Shown: positions 22,730 through 34,984 of the stretch, piece by piece
Layout of the letters: each line of letters opens with the position of its first letter
Numbering within the stretch: the stretch's first letter is position 1
DNA from: Imbricaverruca yamaguchii
Lineage: Eukaryota > Arthropoda > Thecostraca > Neoverrucidae
Length of the DNA stretch: 64,000 bases
Direction of reading: 5' to 3'
Assembly: GCA_034440575.1 (NCBI GenBank)
Contig: JAOTOL010001648.1
Coordinates: 867,501-931,500 of the forward strand
The notes under the pieces: generated by a model
What the model was told of the DNA's origin: nothing
Seen by the model: the letters and a program-made list of their open reading frames with translations, nothing else
Databases searched by the model: none
Position numbers and translations under genes: made by a program

Positions 22730-22925
22730 CGCGTCCCAGCACCACCAAACTGCGGCGTGTCCCAGCACCAGCAAACTGCGGCGTGTTCAAGCACCACCAA
22801 ACTGCAGCGTGCCCCAGCACCACCAAGCTGCAGGGCGTCCTAGCACCAGCGAACTCACCCACCCCAGCACCACCAAGCTGCAGCGCGTCCCAGCACCAGC
22901 GAACTACAGCGTGTCCGAATGTCGG
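22730..22925 (+). repeat. ~26-30-bp minisatellite
   Basis: Imperfect units of CCCAGCACCACCAAACTGCG plus GCGTGT alternate with CAGCACCAGCGAACT variants, about seven units. Confidence 0.85.
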
Positions 22926-22944
22926 CAGGACGGGTTGCGGTCAG

Positions 22945-22951
22945 ATAACGC

Positions 22952-22982
<31 letters not shown>

Positions 22983-23130
22983 AGGCCTGCCGTCCAGCCG
23001 GCCGTCGACGGCTCGGCGGCCCGCGGTGACGTCACGGTCCCGCCGAGTCGCCGGCACCAGTGGCCGCCGACGGCGACCTTCGGCGCTGTCTTGACGCGGC
23101 ACCGCCGATAACGAATGTCGTATCTGGGCC
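22945..23130. promoter_or_regulatory. CpG-rich island with (CGG)n and a CRE palindrome
   Basis: A GGC trinucleotide run (22950-22982) is followed by dense CpG and a perfect TGACGTCA at 23027-23034. This could be a promoter or an enhancer, but no transcript structure is visible on either side. Confidence 0.3.
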
Positions 23131-23164
23131 CGGCTGGCAGCCGATAGTCGGCCGGCGAGCATCA

Positions 23165-23935
23165 CACATCATTGCGGCGTCACACCAGAGCGTCTAACGT
23201 CACAGTCTGGCGTCACGTTACGGCGTCACACCAGAGCGTCTAATGTCACAGTCTGGCGTCACGCTACGGCGTTACACCAGAGCGTCTAGTGTCACAGTCT
23301 GGCGTCACACATTGCGGCGTTACACCAGAGCGTCTAATGTCACAGTCTGGCGTCACGTTACGGCGTCACACCAGAGCGTCTAACGTCACAGTCTGGCGTC
23401 ACGTTACGGCATTACACCAGAGCGTCTAATGTCACAGTCTGGTGTCACGTTACGGCATTACACCAGAGCGTCTAATGTCACAGTCTGGTGTCACGTTACG
23501 GCGTTACACCAGAGCGTCTAATGTCACAGTATGGCGTCACGTTACGGCGTCACACCAGAGCGTCTAATGTCACAGTCTGGCGTCACGTTACGGCGTCACA
23601 CCAGAGCGTCTAATGTCACAGTCTGGCGTCACGTTACGGCGTCACACCAGAGCGTCTAATGTCACAGTCGGGTCGTAGTGCACTTACGGCGTCACGCCAG
23701 AGCGTCTAACGTCACAGTCTGGCGTCACATTACGGCGTCACACCAGAGCGTCTAATGTCACAGACTGGCGTCACATTACGGCGTCACACCAGAGCGTCTA
23801 ACGTCACAGTCTGGCGTCACACGTTACGGCGTCACACCAGAGCGTCTGTCACAGATGACCGTCACACGTTGCGCCCGAGCAGCGGGCGTCACACCAGAAC
23901 GTCTAACGTCACAGCGAGTCCTGTACGTCACGATA
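23165..23935 (+). repeat. 46-bp minisatellite
   Basis: About sixteen units of ACACCAGAGCGTCTAATGTC ACAGTCTGGCGTCACGTTAC GGCGTC, with frequent C/T differences at CpG-like sites and some partial units towards the right end. The copies abut directly with no unique spacers, so this is not a CRISPR-like array. Confidence 0.95.
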
Positions 23936-24194
23936 GAGCGAATCATGCTACAGCTGAGTGCTACGCACCGCAATGACCGGAATCCGAGACCACGGCACAT
24001 GGCCCACGGCCTACCATCTCTAAAGACGAAACTCAGGAGACCGTTCAGAGGCAGGACTGTTGCCCACAAGATGTCCTATCTCGATTAGCGACAAACTGCA
24101 CGGCAAACGGCGGAGGTTGCAACGTGTGTAGTCTCTTACACTTATAACATACAAACACGGAGGAGAATACACTGCTGGTGGGGCGGTAAACAGA

Positions 24195-24250
24195 CGGCAG
24201 CGATGGCCATGGCAGCGATGGCCATGGCAGCGATGGCCATGGCAGCGAGG
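24195..24250 (+). repeat. 15-bp repeat, about 3.5 copies
   Basis: The unit is GGCAGCGATGGCCAT. The flanking sequence from 23940 to 24630 shows no gene. Confidence 0.85.
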
Positions 24251-24634
24251 GTATGGACCTCTCAATTGGGAAGGAAGATCGCGCATTGGAGAACATGCTG
24301 GAAACTCACCGAGCAATGGAAGAATCAAGATGTGTGGAGCCGAAGCTGACGAAAGACGTTCACGACTTAAATTCGGGCTGTGTCCGAGTGATTTTACAAG
24401 GAGCGAAGTTTGCTGCGTAGATTCTGGACTCACTTCTCGACAGAAATACCAGTCATATCGCACATCTGATCTGAAGCCTTTGACACGCACCTAACACACT
24501 ATTTAGTCAGAGCGCTGCAGTGATCAGAGTCGCACGCTGCCGCGGCCCCTGATCGGACCAGTGGACAGGAGACCCGGTCACGGTCGTCAAATAGGGTGGA
24601 GTGAGTCACATTAGTCGTGAAATGTTTGTTTATT

Positions 24635-24815
24635 TGTTTATTGGTTGGTTTACGGCACACATTATGCACATTTACGGCTAATGGCGCCGCCCACACTGTT
24701 TCGCCGGTGCGCCGCGGGATTAGGAAATGTCCTGAGTGGCGCTAGAGTCGAACCCGGGACCTTTGGTACCCATAGCCCGACACCTCAACCACTCGGCCAT
24801 CCCCGCCCCTGAGTC
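24635..24815 (-). repeat. tRNA-derived SINE, Leu/Ser-like head
   Basis: The minus strand begins GGGGATGGCCGAGTGGTTGA and has GGTTCGACTC at B-box spacing, a body with CACTCAGGACATTTCCTAAT and AACAGTGTGGGCGGCGCCAT, and a tail rich in AACC/AAAC. Related copies lie at 27440-27596 (minus) and 58575-58680 (plus). Confidence 0.78.
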
Positions 24816-24819
24816 GTGA

Positions 24820-25950
24820 AATGGGGAAGGAGTATTAGGTGTTCACCGAAAAAAAACTTTAAAATGTTCACACATGCTCAAAATTAAGCCTGAAGAACGA
24901 CATTTTAGCGAAATCGCTCCAATTGCGAATTTCGACATCCTCTTATCGTTTTGACATCTCACTCCTAACGAGAAACCATTGTGTTAAAACTGCCAGGTCA
25001 GCTGAGGTCAGCCGAGGTCAGCCGGGTGCTTCACTCGAGCGAGTGCAGCGACCCCGGCCGTCTTAATAACCCGGGGGAGATGAGCGGAGGCGGAACGAAG
25101 ACGTACGGGCTGAGCTGCCGCAGCTGCCACGAGTACGGTGTATTACTGCTCTCGAGTACGCCCAAACTCCCACCGGACCATTCACATAATAGATATCGAC
25201 TGGATATGTAAATCAGCTGAGTGGATATGTGAACGGAATGTACTCTGATTGAAACTAATTTTCACTCGCTTCACTTTTCAAAACGATACTATCTCTAAAG
25301 TAGTCGCAATCTCGATTCAAACAAATGGTTTTTGACGCTCATTCCCGCGATCCTGGCATGCACTCCGCACCGCGGCCTGATGTCGGGGCAGGTTCGGTTT
25401 GTCCATTCGGCAGGGCGTCAGAACTGTAATCCGAAGGCTTCGCGTTCAAACCCAAGGAGACGGACGTTTTCTACTGATGCCGTTAGTTATGCAACTGGGA
25501 GTGATCTGGCCCTTCGTGTGTGCTCGAAAACGCCCAGCTGTAGACACACGGAAGGTGATGATTCAACGGCTGATATGCACGGGGGCATGCCACTATGCTG
25601 GTGCTGAATAAACAATGACAAGCGAGAGCGAAGCCAAACGGGTCGTAAATATATGGGCGGAGAATGTTTCAAATGTTATGTTGAGTATGAGTTATGTTGT
25701 TTGTTGCATGATTTGCTGATGGAATACCGCTGTTCTTCGAAGTAACTAGGTTTCTTCAACTTTGCAATGGAAACGCTTCTTTTCGCATCGCCAGCTTCGG
25801 CATTTGTCATAGCATTTCTGCCGACCTTCCACTTAGGTTCGTACGCATCCATGCTATGTTAACGTGTGTACGAAAGAAGTCCTTGTGCGGGATCCAGCCT
25901 AGCCGCCACGGTCGTCAGGCCTTCCCAACTCTTTGACGTGACTTGGGCGC
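24820..25950. other. No gene seen
   Basis: This is mixed-composition unique sequence. Short open frames occur on both strands without splice or composition support. Confidence 0.5.
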
Positions 25951-25954
25951 TCTT

Positions 25955-26112
25955 ATACGATGCAGTCGACTGCTGGGTCATACGGCGCCGCCAACCTCTC
26001 ACGCCGGCTGGTCGCGGGTGGACTCAGCAATCCCGCAGGTTGTGGGATTCGAACCCTCGACCCCACGATCCATGGTTCAGCGCCCTACCGACTGATATAC
26101 CGCGGACTCAGT
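25955..26112 (-). repeat. tRNA-derived SINE, core family, head type 1
   Basis: On the minus strand the head is GAGTCCGCGGTATATCAGTC and the B-box is a perfect-looking GGTTCGAATCC. The core is CGACCAGCCGGCGTGAGAGG. It shares core and layout with 10370-10606. Confidence 0.75.
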
Positions 26113-26344
26113 TTTGACGTATCAAATCCGGCTGCTTACAGTACTATACTTAGTGTGCGAGCATGGAGCATGTCTGAGAGAATGCGGTCACTCGTCAGCT
26201 CCCAATCCCTGAGGTTTCCTGCGCTCGGCAACTCACGGTCCACCGCTACCTGGTGACAGCTTTGAACCCGCCGCTGGCTGGGAGGAACCTTACACCCCTA
26301 CTCGCTTTTCGCTCGCAAACCTGGAAATTTGCCCTCATGACTTG

Positions 26345-26645
26345 ACTCACTCCAAGCACTGACGTAGCCAGGATCCCATTCAGGAACGTAGCCAGGACCC
26401 ATTCAGGGGCGTAGCCAGGATCCCATTCAGGAACGTAGCCAGGACCCATTCAGGGGCGTAGCCAGGATCACATTCAGGCGAGTAGCCAGGATCCCATTCA
26501 GGGGCGTAGCCAGGATCCCATTCAGGAGCGTAGCCAGGATCCCATTCAGGGGCGTAGCCAGGATCCCATTCAGGGGTGTAGCCAGGATCCCATTCAGTGG
26601 CGTAGCCAGGATCCCATTCAGGGGCGTAGTCAGGATCCAATTAAA
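26345..26645 (+). repeat. 24-bp minisatellite
   Basis: About twelve units of GGCGTAGCCAGGATCCCATT plus CAGG, some shortened by one base. The 24-bp period lets both strands stay open, which explains spurious protein frames. Confidence 0.95.
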
Positions 26646-26919
26646 GGGTGGGCGCAATCTGAGAGCCCTAAGATCATCTTGTAAATGTTTCGGGATTTCA
26701 TCAGCGTTATGTTCAGAGACAACTAAAATATCTAATCAGACTGCTAGATGAGATGATGAGCATTCCTTGCACGAAAAAGGACCCGAAATGGTGCGAAATA
26801 ACTTCGGGTGCACCGCACCTGTTCGTACCCACAGTAATATGAATATAGTGCAGGAGAGATGTCGGAGACACCGGGGACGTGTGCCTCCCCATGAAAATTG
26901 GCACCCCTCTGGCTGGGAA

Positions 26920-27300
26920 AAGGCCCGGTAATAGTCAGGGCCCATAGACACATAGCCCTAGGGCCCATAGTCAGTCTGTCGGACCTTGTTGGACGTCAGT
27001 CAGGGCCCTCATGCTGTCAGGGCCCTGGGTCAGTTAGGCCCCTAGGACCGATCAGGGACTCAAGGGTGTCCGGGTTCTGACACGATTGGGGCTACTGTAC
27101 GGTCATGAAACTGTGGGACGGCCAGGCCCCTGTGAGGTCATGGCCCTGGGGCACTTCGAGCCCTGGGACGATTAGGGACTTAAGGTCTGAAACGGTCAGG
27201 ATGCTGTGCGACGCCAGGAGCTTGTAAGACGGTTAGAATCGTCGGGCGGTCCGGGACCTGGAGCCATCGCCCAGGCCCCAGATCGTCTCACGATTCTGGG
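26920..27300 (+). repeat. Degenerate G/C-rich repeat region
   Basis: Loosely repeated GGGCCCTGGGNCAGTTAGGC-type and GGGACGATTAGGGACT-type motifs. The period is irregular, and it grades into the better-ordered array at 27305. Confidence 0.5.
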
Positions 27301-27304
27301 GCCG

Positions 27305-28030
27305 TCAGGATCCTGTGAAGGTCAAGGCATCGTGGGGTGATCAGGATCCGGGGACGGTCAAGGTGGTCAGGATTCGGGGACGGTCAAGGACCCGTGGGGA
27401 GGTCCGGATCAGGGGAAGGTCAAGGTACCATGGGAAGGTTTGTTTTTTATTGGTTGGCTCACGACACACTTTATGCACATTCACGGCTAATGGCGCCGCC
27501 CACACTGTTTCGCCGGTGGGCAACGGGATTGGGAAATGTCCTGAGTGGCGCTAGTCTAGCTAGGACCTTTGGTACCCATAGCCCGACACCTCCATAGGAA
27601 GGTCACATCGTGGGGTGATTAGGATCCGGGGACGGTCAAGGTGGTCCGGATCCGTGGACGGTCAAGGACCCGTGGGGAGGTCAGGATCAAGGGAAGGTCA
27701 AGGTACCGTCGGGTGAACAGGATCCGGGGACGGCCAAGGTACCGTGGGGTGGTGAGGACTCGGAGACGATCAAGGATCCGTGGGGAGGTCAGGATCCGGG
27801 GAGGTCAGGATCCGGGGAAGTTCAAGGTACCGCGCGGGAGGTCAGAATCCTGGGACGGTCAAGGTGTCGTTGGGCCGTCAGGATTCGGGGACGGTCAAGG
27901 TACCACGTGGTGGTCATGGCACTATCGTCCTTTGTTCTTTGGCCTTTGTCCTGTGTGGTGGACAGGAACCGGGGAATGTCAAGGTACCGCGGGGTGGCCA
28001 TGACAGGTCAGGATTCGGGGCGATCAAAAC
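27305..28030 (+). repeat. ~36-bp imperfect minisatellite
   Basis: Units resemble GGTCAGGATCCGGGGACGGT CAAGGTACCGTGGGG. A SINE has split the array at 27440-27596, since repeat sequence resumes directly after it (TAGGAAGGTCACATCGTGGG). A 50-base non-repeat patch lies near 27918-27960. Confidence 0.85.
27440..27596 (-). repeat. SINE inserted in minisatellite
   Basis: This is a close relative of 24635-24815, with its tRNA head mostly missing (it stops at GGTGTCGGGCTATGG). The insertion splits the flanking array, so it postdates array formation. Confidence 0.75.
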
Positions 28031-28034
28031 ACCG

Positions 28035-28432
28035 TTGGGTGGTCAGGATGCGGGAGCGGGACACCGTAGGGTGGTCAGGATGCGGGAGCGGGACACCGTA
28101 GGGTGGTCAGGATGCGGGAGCGGGACACCGTGGGGTGGTCAGGATGCGGGAGCGGGACACCGTTGGGTGGTCAGGATGCGGGAGCGGGACACCGTAGGGT
28201 GGTCAGGATGCGGGAGCGGGACACCGTAGGGTGGTCAGGATGCGGGAGCGGGACACCGTAGGGTGGTCAGGATGCGGGAGCGGGACACCGTAGGGTGGTC
28301 AGGATGCGGGAGCGGGACACCGTGGGTGGTCAGGATGCGGGAGCGGGACACCGTAGGGTGGTCAGGATGCGGGAGCGGGACACCGTGGGGTGGTCAGGAT
28401 GCGGGAGCGGGACACCGTAGGGTGGTCAGGGA
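28035..28432 (+). repeat. 32-bp minisatellite, highly homogeneous
   Basis: About twelve units of GGGTGGTCAGGATGCGGGAG CGGGACACCGTA, nearly identical, with one unit shortened by a G. It is much more uniform than the neighbouring 36-bp array from which it may have been amplified. Confidence 0.95.
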
Positions 28433-28434
28433 AC

Positions 28435-29350
28435 TGTCGTCCTTTGTCCTTTGTCGACGTCTGATTTAAGATCCTTGGTTGACGCAAGGATGCCATCTCA
28501 AAGCTCCCAATCGTCTCCTCCGGGCTTCTTCAATCTGTCATCAACATCGATTGTCAGCGATCCTCGCTTCCAGGAGGCGCTTCTGTCCCCTGGCTCGGCC
28601 ACTGCCCTTAACGGATGCACCCTTATTCAGCCAGTGACTGAGTGCGATTATAATCCATGACCGAAACCATAAAGTTCATGGACAAAGAAGCAACACATAA
28701 TAATTATACGCCGGAGTAGCATGAATGTGAATACGTATATGGATGTTTCCAGTCGGAAGGTTGCAATCGGTTCTCGTGAATGTTTTGTACATTCAGCGTT
28801 ATGCCTTGCATAAAGAGCCCTCCTTTGGTCATGACGACGCCATCGGAAACAATGCCAGGGGCGGGTCCAGGAATTTGCATAGGGATACTCGCCTGGAGGG
28901 AAAAATTCCTCGGAGGGACGACACTGCCAGTTTCTGGAGTGGTGCCTTCGACCTGAAATTCGTTGAGCTGTGTGTGTGTGGTGCACTCAAGGATGCTGAA
29001 TGGGCGCCTTTTTCTTTTAACAGGGAGCCTTTTTATTTCAACAGGGCACCTTTTATCTCGAATTGGCGCCTATTCCTCTGAGAGGCATTAGGTGCCTTTG
29101 GCTCAAAAACCTGTTGAGTGGGGGGGGGAGAGAAGGAGCGAGGGCTGCACTCGAGCCTCCCCAGAGGTGCGACATTCCCCGGCCAGATGGGCGCCATTCC
29201 CCGTTCAGAGGGGCGCCACCATTCCGTGGGGAGGAACATGCTCCCACCACCTGCATCATAAACGATGTGTCGTGTTTTTTACATTTGGCTGATGACCACC
29301 ACTAGGGTCTGGAGGGCTTAGGACACCAGCCTGAAATACGTAGTTCGAAG
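28435..29350. other. No gene seen
   Basis: This is unique sequence with a few TTTTATTTCAACAGGGCACC-like imperfect repeats (29010-29080), a poly-G run near 29120, and a short open frame of about 65 codons at 28460-28658 without further support. Confidence 0.5.
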
Positions 29351-29374
29351 TGCACATCGCGGAGTCTCATTACG

Positions 29375-29950
29375 CACAGTCAGAGTCCGTCGGAAGTCTC
29401 ACGATGCACTGTCAGTCCGTCGGAAGTCTCACGATGCACTGTCAGCCCGTCGGAAGTCTCACGATGCACTGTCAGCCCGTCGGAAGTCTCACGATGCACT
29501 GTCAGAGTCCGTCGGAAGTCTCACGATGCACTGTCAGCCCGTCGGAAGTCTCACGATGCACTGTCAGCCCGTCGGAAGTCTCACGATGCGCCGTCAGAGT
29601 CCGTCGGAAGTCTCACGATGCACCGTCAGAGTCCGCCGGAGGTCTCATGATGCACCGTCAGAGTCCGTCGGAAGTCTCACGATGCACCGTCAGCCCGTCG
29701 GAAGTCTCACGATGCACCGTCAGAGTCCGCCGGAGGTCTCACGATGCACCGTCAGAGTCCGTCGGAAGTCTCACGATGCACCGTCAGAGTCTCATGACGC
29801 ACCGTAAGAGTCCGCCAGTCCCACTACGCACTGTAAGTCTCATGACGCACGTCAGTCTTATGACGCACCGTCGGAGTCTCATTACGCACCGCCAGTCTTA
29901 TGACGTACCGTTGGAGTCTTATGACGCACCGCTGGAGTACCATGATGCAC
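29375..29950 (+). repeat. 30/32-bp minisatellite
   Basis: Units of CGTCGGAAGTCTCACGATGC ACTGTCAGCC alternate with a version lengthened by GAGTC. The right third (29790-29950) is degenerate, with short TCTTATGACGCACCG units. Confidence 0.95.
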
Positions 29951-29954
29951 GGTA

Positions 29955-31250
29955 GGAGTATCGAGACTGAATCATCCGCCGTTTAGTTTTCCGATCGTAG
30001 CACTGTGTCCACCAGGAGACCAGCAACTTCACTGGTTCCGGGACGATACGAGGACCTGGTTTTGATCAGGGCCTCGTCTGCCAGGGGATCCCCCGGATCC
30101 GGATAGGTCCAGGAATTCCCCGGTGCCCCTGGCACTCAAAATCGCAGGCAATCGCAAATTTCGCCTATCTCCTCTTGAGCACATTTCAGAGCAACCTGGT
30201 GCGCAGACCCCACGCATTTCGCCTACGACCGGCACCGGCAGGAGGGTTCAACCGGTTCAAACCGAGGGAAGATCACGACCCCTTGGAAACCCCTTGGAAC
30301 ACAGACTGACACGGTTATACTTGTACCCGGAGTGTCGCCACAAATGTTCGACGTGGCAAGGCTTTCCTCGGAACAGAATCGGCATAAGTTCAGTCAGTTT
30401 CAGATTCACCAGATAGGTGTCCATAACTCAGCAAACCGGCATCATCCATGCGTGCACCTGAGCTATTGCTCCCAATACGATTCGAGCTCCCTTCACATAT
30501 CCTGGTGTTCACAATCGTCCGAATAAAAGAGGTGCAACAGACTATCACTCCTGGGCATCAGCACTGATCGACAATACCAGCTGGCAAAGGAGAACTTACC
30601 TCAATCTCGCAGATTTATCCCTGTCAAGAAACCTAATATGGCATCGGAAACACAACACCAAGAATCCGACACGCATCAACTACACGTGCCCACACCGTTC
30701 ACCACCACACAGAGCAGTCCGCTCCTACACCCTCAGCTGAGTTCAGGCACTCCCCCGTCCCCCTCCCCACGTGCTGCCCGGCCGTCGCACCGAGCCCGCG
30801 AGCCGCCAAGAGACGAACGCCATTTTCAACCGATGCCAGCCTGTCCGGCGATTTCTCGGCACAGCTATACAAGCGAAATACTCGGCTAATCGGGCAATCT
30901 GTTTGGAGGTATTTTGACAAAACATGCACACGGTATCGAAGAATGTTTTGAAACAGTATTCACTTACCTATCTGGTGGAGTACATCGGAAATTCACGAAT
31001 TTGCTTGGTCGCCCCTTGCTAGTCCTCACCAGGCGTTTGTCAGCTGAGCACTGGCCTATTGCCGGCCGTGGGCTGGGCTTTAGTCAGACCTAAAGGCAAT
31101 AGCAAATCGAGGCGGCCAGCTGAAGCTTATTTTGAGCAAGTCACACGAGTCGTGCACACACATGCGTCACACAACCACAATGGACGACATTAGCCGGCGA
31201 CTGGTGTGCCCCCACGGTGCCAAATACCACGCGCCAACTTTAGTTCCGTC
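29955..31250. other. No gene seen
   Basis: This is unique sequence of mixed composition without splice-supported frames. Confidence 0.5.
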
Positions 31251-31254
31251 GAAA

Positions 31255-31765
31255 CGGCCGACCTCCGCGATCGCTGCGCGGGGTATGACGGCCGGGCGGG
31301 CGGCACGGAGCAGCCCGCGCCGCCACACAAATATCGCCGGCGGTTTTGTACTGGCCTATACGCCTGTGCATAAACAGAGTGCACGAGCCATGCCTGGGCC
31401 GATATTGCGCACTGTTGCCGACGGACGCCGCCTGGGGCCGTGCGTCGACCGTCCCCATGCGTCAGTCCTGTCATGGCGGCGCCGTGCGGCCGCCGCCTGA
31501 TGAAATAGGCCGGCGTGCACTCTCACGGCGGGATGGAGCCGCCCGCCGGAAACACGTCAGGCACGGCCGGCCGCCGCCCCGAGCGGCCCCCGACGCACGC
31601 CGTCGGGCGGCCCGAGGGGCTCCGTCGCCCACCGCCGCGCCGGTCAGCCGCTCCGTCCCGACGAGAGGACAAGCCCGAGCCGCGACGTTGACCAGCGCGT
31701 GCTTGCCGCACCATCGGCCGGGTCGTATGGCTCTCGGGCCGGCAGATATTGCGGGTACACGTCAC
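31255..31765. promoter_or_regulatory. CpG-rich island
   Basis: GC and CpG content are high across about 500 bases, standing out from lower-GC flanks. Open frames exist on both strands, but none has a recognisable domain or paired splice sites. A promoter of an unseen transcript or a GC-rich noncoding exon is possible. Confidence 0.3.
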
Positions 31766-31769
31766 CGAA

Positions 31770-33005
31770 CGCTCACGTGCAGCTCAGGGCGTGTTTCACG
31801 AGCTGGGTGCACTTGTGCCCGCAGTGCAGCGCCCTCTGTCCTCCCGTAGTCGCCTGGTGGCGCCCCATAAGCCTCGGGTATTTGCTTGGTTGGGGGAGGG
31901 GTGGCGGCATTGCCCACTGTCTAGACTACGCCAGTAAAGATGATGTAAGTATAGCCACGGGTCTGGGCGCAGACGGGAGGATGTGCGGTACCTCCCCCTC
32001 CTCAAACACAGAACAGTGCTTTAATCCCGGGATTTGTCTGTTTTCTCGAGAAAAAGGCACGAATCATGGTAAGAAGTTTGAATTTCCCCCAAACTCGAAG
32101 GCATGGCGATGCCAGTGAAAAGGTTGTCGAACTGTATATCAACTACTGCAAGAGCGAATCAATGTTAAAGCTGATCAACGTCAAACGCACCGCAGAGTTC
32201 GGTCACAGGATCCCATGAGAAAATGTGCGATTACTGGAGAGGGGAGGCTTGAAAGAAATGCAATAGCCTCAACACTATCGCGCCAGCTGTCTTTCACTGT
32301 CCTTTTTTCTATGCACTCTGCTTTTCGTGCCGTTTGCCTTGCCCTACCTTCCGTGTTGCCTTGTCCTGCCTTCTCGCGATATTTGCCTCGTCATCTCCTG
32401 TCCTGTCTTGCCGTACCCTACTACCTAGTTGTGTCATGGGCTTCGCCCCGTCCGCCACCTCAATGCACCTCTTCCCTGCAGTGTACTGCACTAAGTAGTC
32501 ACTAAGTAGTCCTGCACTAAGTAGCCTGGTCAGGGCGTGTTCGTAGCAGTCAGCTGATCCCCTAGCATGGAGATCTTGTGTGTTTTCCACGTCACATTTC
32601 CAGATCTAGATTAGAAAATGATCAGCACCAGGGACGTAACCAGGATTTGTTCCAAGGAAGCAGCATAGGTATTTGTGTGTGATGCTTCGTTCTCAAAGTC
32701 AGTAAGCTCCTTCAATTTCCGTCACTGTTTCTTAATGGGGAAAATGTAAATTGAGAGAATATTTTTGCAAGCCGAGTCGAACCCACTCCAAAAGGTCCCC
32801 CAGAAACGGAATGCATATATTTTTAGCGACTTCGAATCTCTAGAGCTTTCCAGCATTGTTGGAATTGTGGGTATGTTCGATTTTGCTCGTGGTTATTAAT
32901 TAACTACTGGGATTGTATGGGCACGACCACGGGTGATTACTTAGCAAGCTTGTAAGTGTGAGGCTGTGCATTTCCTTCAGCGTGGTCTTATGGGCCTCTT
33001 CAATC
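31770..33005. other. No gene seen
   Basis: It includes a pyrimidine-rich CCTTG/TGCCTTG stretch at 32330-32420 that resembles 38105-38215. Otherwise it is unique sequence. Confidence 0.5.
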
Positions 33006-33007
33006 TT

Positions 33008-33300
33008 GCTTCAATCTTCAATCTTCAATCTTCATTCTTCGATCCAGCTCGAAAGCCGTTCGATCCTGCTCGGGGCCCTTTGATCGGGACCTCTTCGATC
33101 CTTTTCGGGGTTCCTTCGAGCCTACTCGGCTGGGGATTCCGATCCTACCTGGAGCCTTCTCAGTCTTGCCCGGATTTCCTTTGTTCCAGGTCGGTGCTCT
33201 TTCAATCTTGCTTGGTGTACCCTTCGATCCAGCTTGGGCCCGTTCAATTCTACTCGGGGCCTCTTTAAACCTGTTCGGAACCGCTTGGATCCTACTAGAG
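33008..33300 (+). repeat. Degenerate ~24-bp repeat
   Basis: Variants of TTCGATCCTGCTCGGGGCCC recur about ten times with many substitutions, an old minisatellite. Confidence 0.7.
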
Positions 33301-33304
33301 GGCT

Positions 33305-34245
33305 CCACTTGCACGGGAAACCCTCTGACTATTAATCGTTCGAACCCACTTCCTTTGTTCCGATAAACCTCGCCAGTTCGAGTGTACCCATAAACTTGCA
33401 AGAGTATTTCTATAACTTGCACGAGTCGGGCAACGCGACCTAATCCCCTCGAGTTTAAAAACTCCTCGAACTACGACCAATTTATGTTCAGATTGCTGGA
33501 TTTTGTATCCTGCGGATGCTTGAATCGCTAACATTCTCCACAAAGCAGGACGTCCTCCTGAAAATGCTGCCTGCGGAGGTCGTGCTCCACTCCTACCCAT
33601 CATTGTATCTCAGAATGCCGAGACGGATCCCTGATGATGCCAATGAATTGGTACTTAATTGCTATCTCCATCAAACGCAACCCCCCCCCCCCCCCGATAA
33701 GTCACCAAACCGGAACCTCCGCCCTTTGCTCCGGTGCACACGGCTGACGCATGTTACAGCCAGCTGGCTGTATTGCTCACATCGGAATGTTTTATCCCAT
33801 CCCTCCTACCTCCCCACTCACTGAACAGATACTTATTCGAGCGACAAGGCGTGAGCTTTCCGTAGCTTGATAGCCTCATTTGTCACGACTAAACTTAACA
33901 TCCTCTCCCCTACCTGCACACACAATCGTTCTCAGGGAGTGTCCGGCCTGTCCAGGGGTGGAAGCTCGCGTACTTTTAGCATTACCGGTGCAACACCAAT
34001 CAAAACATTGGTGTCGTCATGCAATATATGGCATACATGCCCTTTTAATGGTCACCGAATACTGGTATTATTCATGCCCTTAATTTGGAGAAGGCACCAA
34101 ATTTAATTGAAAGGGAGAGACCAAAAGATCCTTTAATTTGGAATGAGTTGCTGATTATATCAGAATGCAGCAGGTCGCCTTTATTGAAGGAACGTCCATT
34201 CTAAAAAGCCACCATTTATGTGCCTGTCAAAGGCCAAGTGCTCCA
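33305..34245. other. No gene seen
   Basis: Unique sequence with a poly-C run near 33680-33694. Confidence 0.5.
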
Positions 34246-34249
34246 TTCG

Positions 34250-34980
34250 CTCACACCAACTGCCCGTGGTGCCAGGCTGCACTAACTATGCGACATGTTC
34301 CAGTCTACTGCCCCAGGTGTCAGGCTGCACTAGCTGTGCGACATGTTCTGGTCTACTGCCCCAGGTGTCAGGCTGCACTAGCTGTGCGACATGTTCTGGT
34401 CTCTGATGCCCCGGGTGTCAGGCTGCACTAACTGTGCGACATGTTCTGGTCTACTGCCCCAGGTGTCAGGCTGCACTTACTGTGTGACATGTTCTGGTCT
34501 CTGATGCCCCGGGTGTCAGGCTGCACTAGCTGTGTGACATGTTCTGGTCTACTGCCCCGGGTGTCAGGCTGCACTAGCTGTGTGACATGTTCTGGTCTCT
34601 GATGCCCCGGGTGTCAGGCTGCACTAGCTGTGTGACATGTTCTGGTCTCTGATGCCCCGGGTGTCAGGCTGCACTAGCTGTGTGACATGTTCTGGTCTCT
34701 GATGCCCCGGGTGTCAGGCTACACTTACTGTGTGGCATGTTCTGGTCTCTGATGTCCCAGGTGTCAGTCTGCACTTACTGTGCGACATGTTCTGGTCTCT
34801 GATGCCCCGTGTGTCAGGCTGCACTAGCTGTGCGACATGTTCTGGTCTGCTGCCCCAGGTGTCAGGCTGCACTAACTGTGCAACATTTTCTGGTGTCTGC
34901 TGCCCCAGGTGTCAGGCTGTAACAACTGCGCGACATATGCTGGTTTCCTGCCCTTTGTGTCAGGCTGCATTAATTGTTTC
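34250..34980 (+). repeat. ~48-bp satellite, forward array
   Basis: About fifteen units of the type TGCGACATGTTCTGGTCTAC TGCCCCAGGTGTCAGGCTGC ACTAGCTG, with a 50-bp variant carrying TCTGATGCCCCGGG. The same satellite occurs in the opposite orientation at 40985-41660. Confidence 0.95.
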
Positions 34981-34984
34981 AGTT

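Noticed and set aside
10495..26112. tRNA-like sequences as functional tRNA genes
   Set aside because: Heads are diverged, acceptor stems do not pair well, and conserved non-tRNA bodies follow, so they are SINEs.
23165..29950. Regularly spaced repeats resembling CRISPR arrays
   Set aside because: The units abut without unique spacers, no cas genes occur, and the window is eukaryotic; they are minisatellites.
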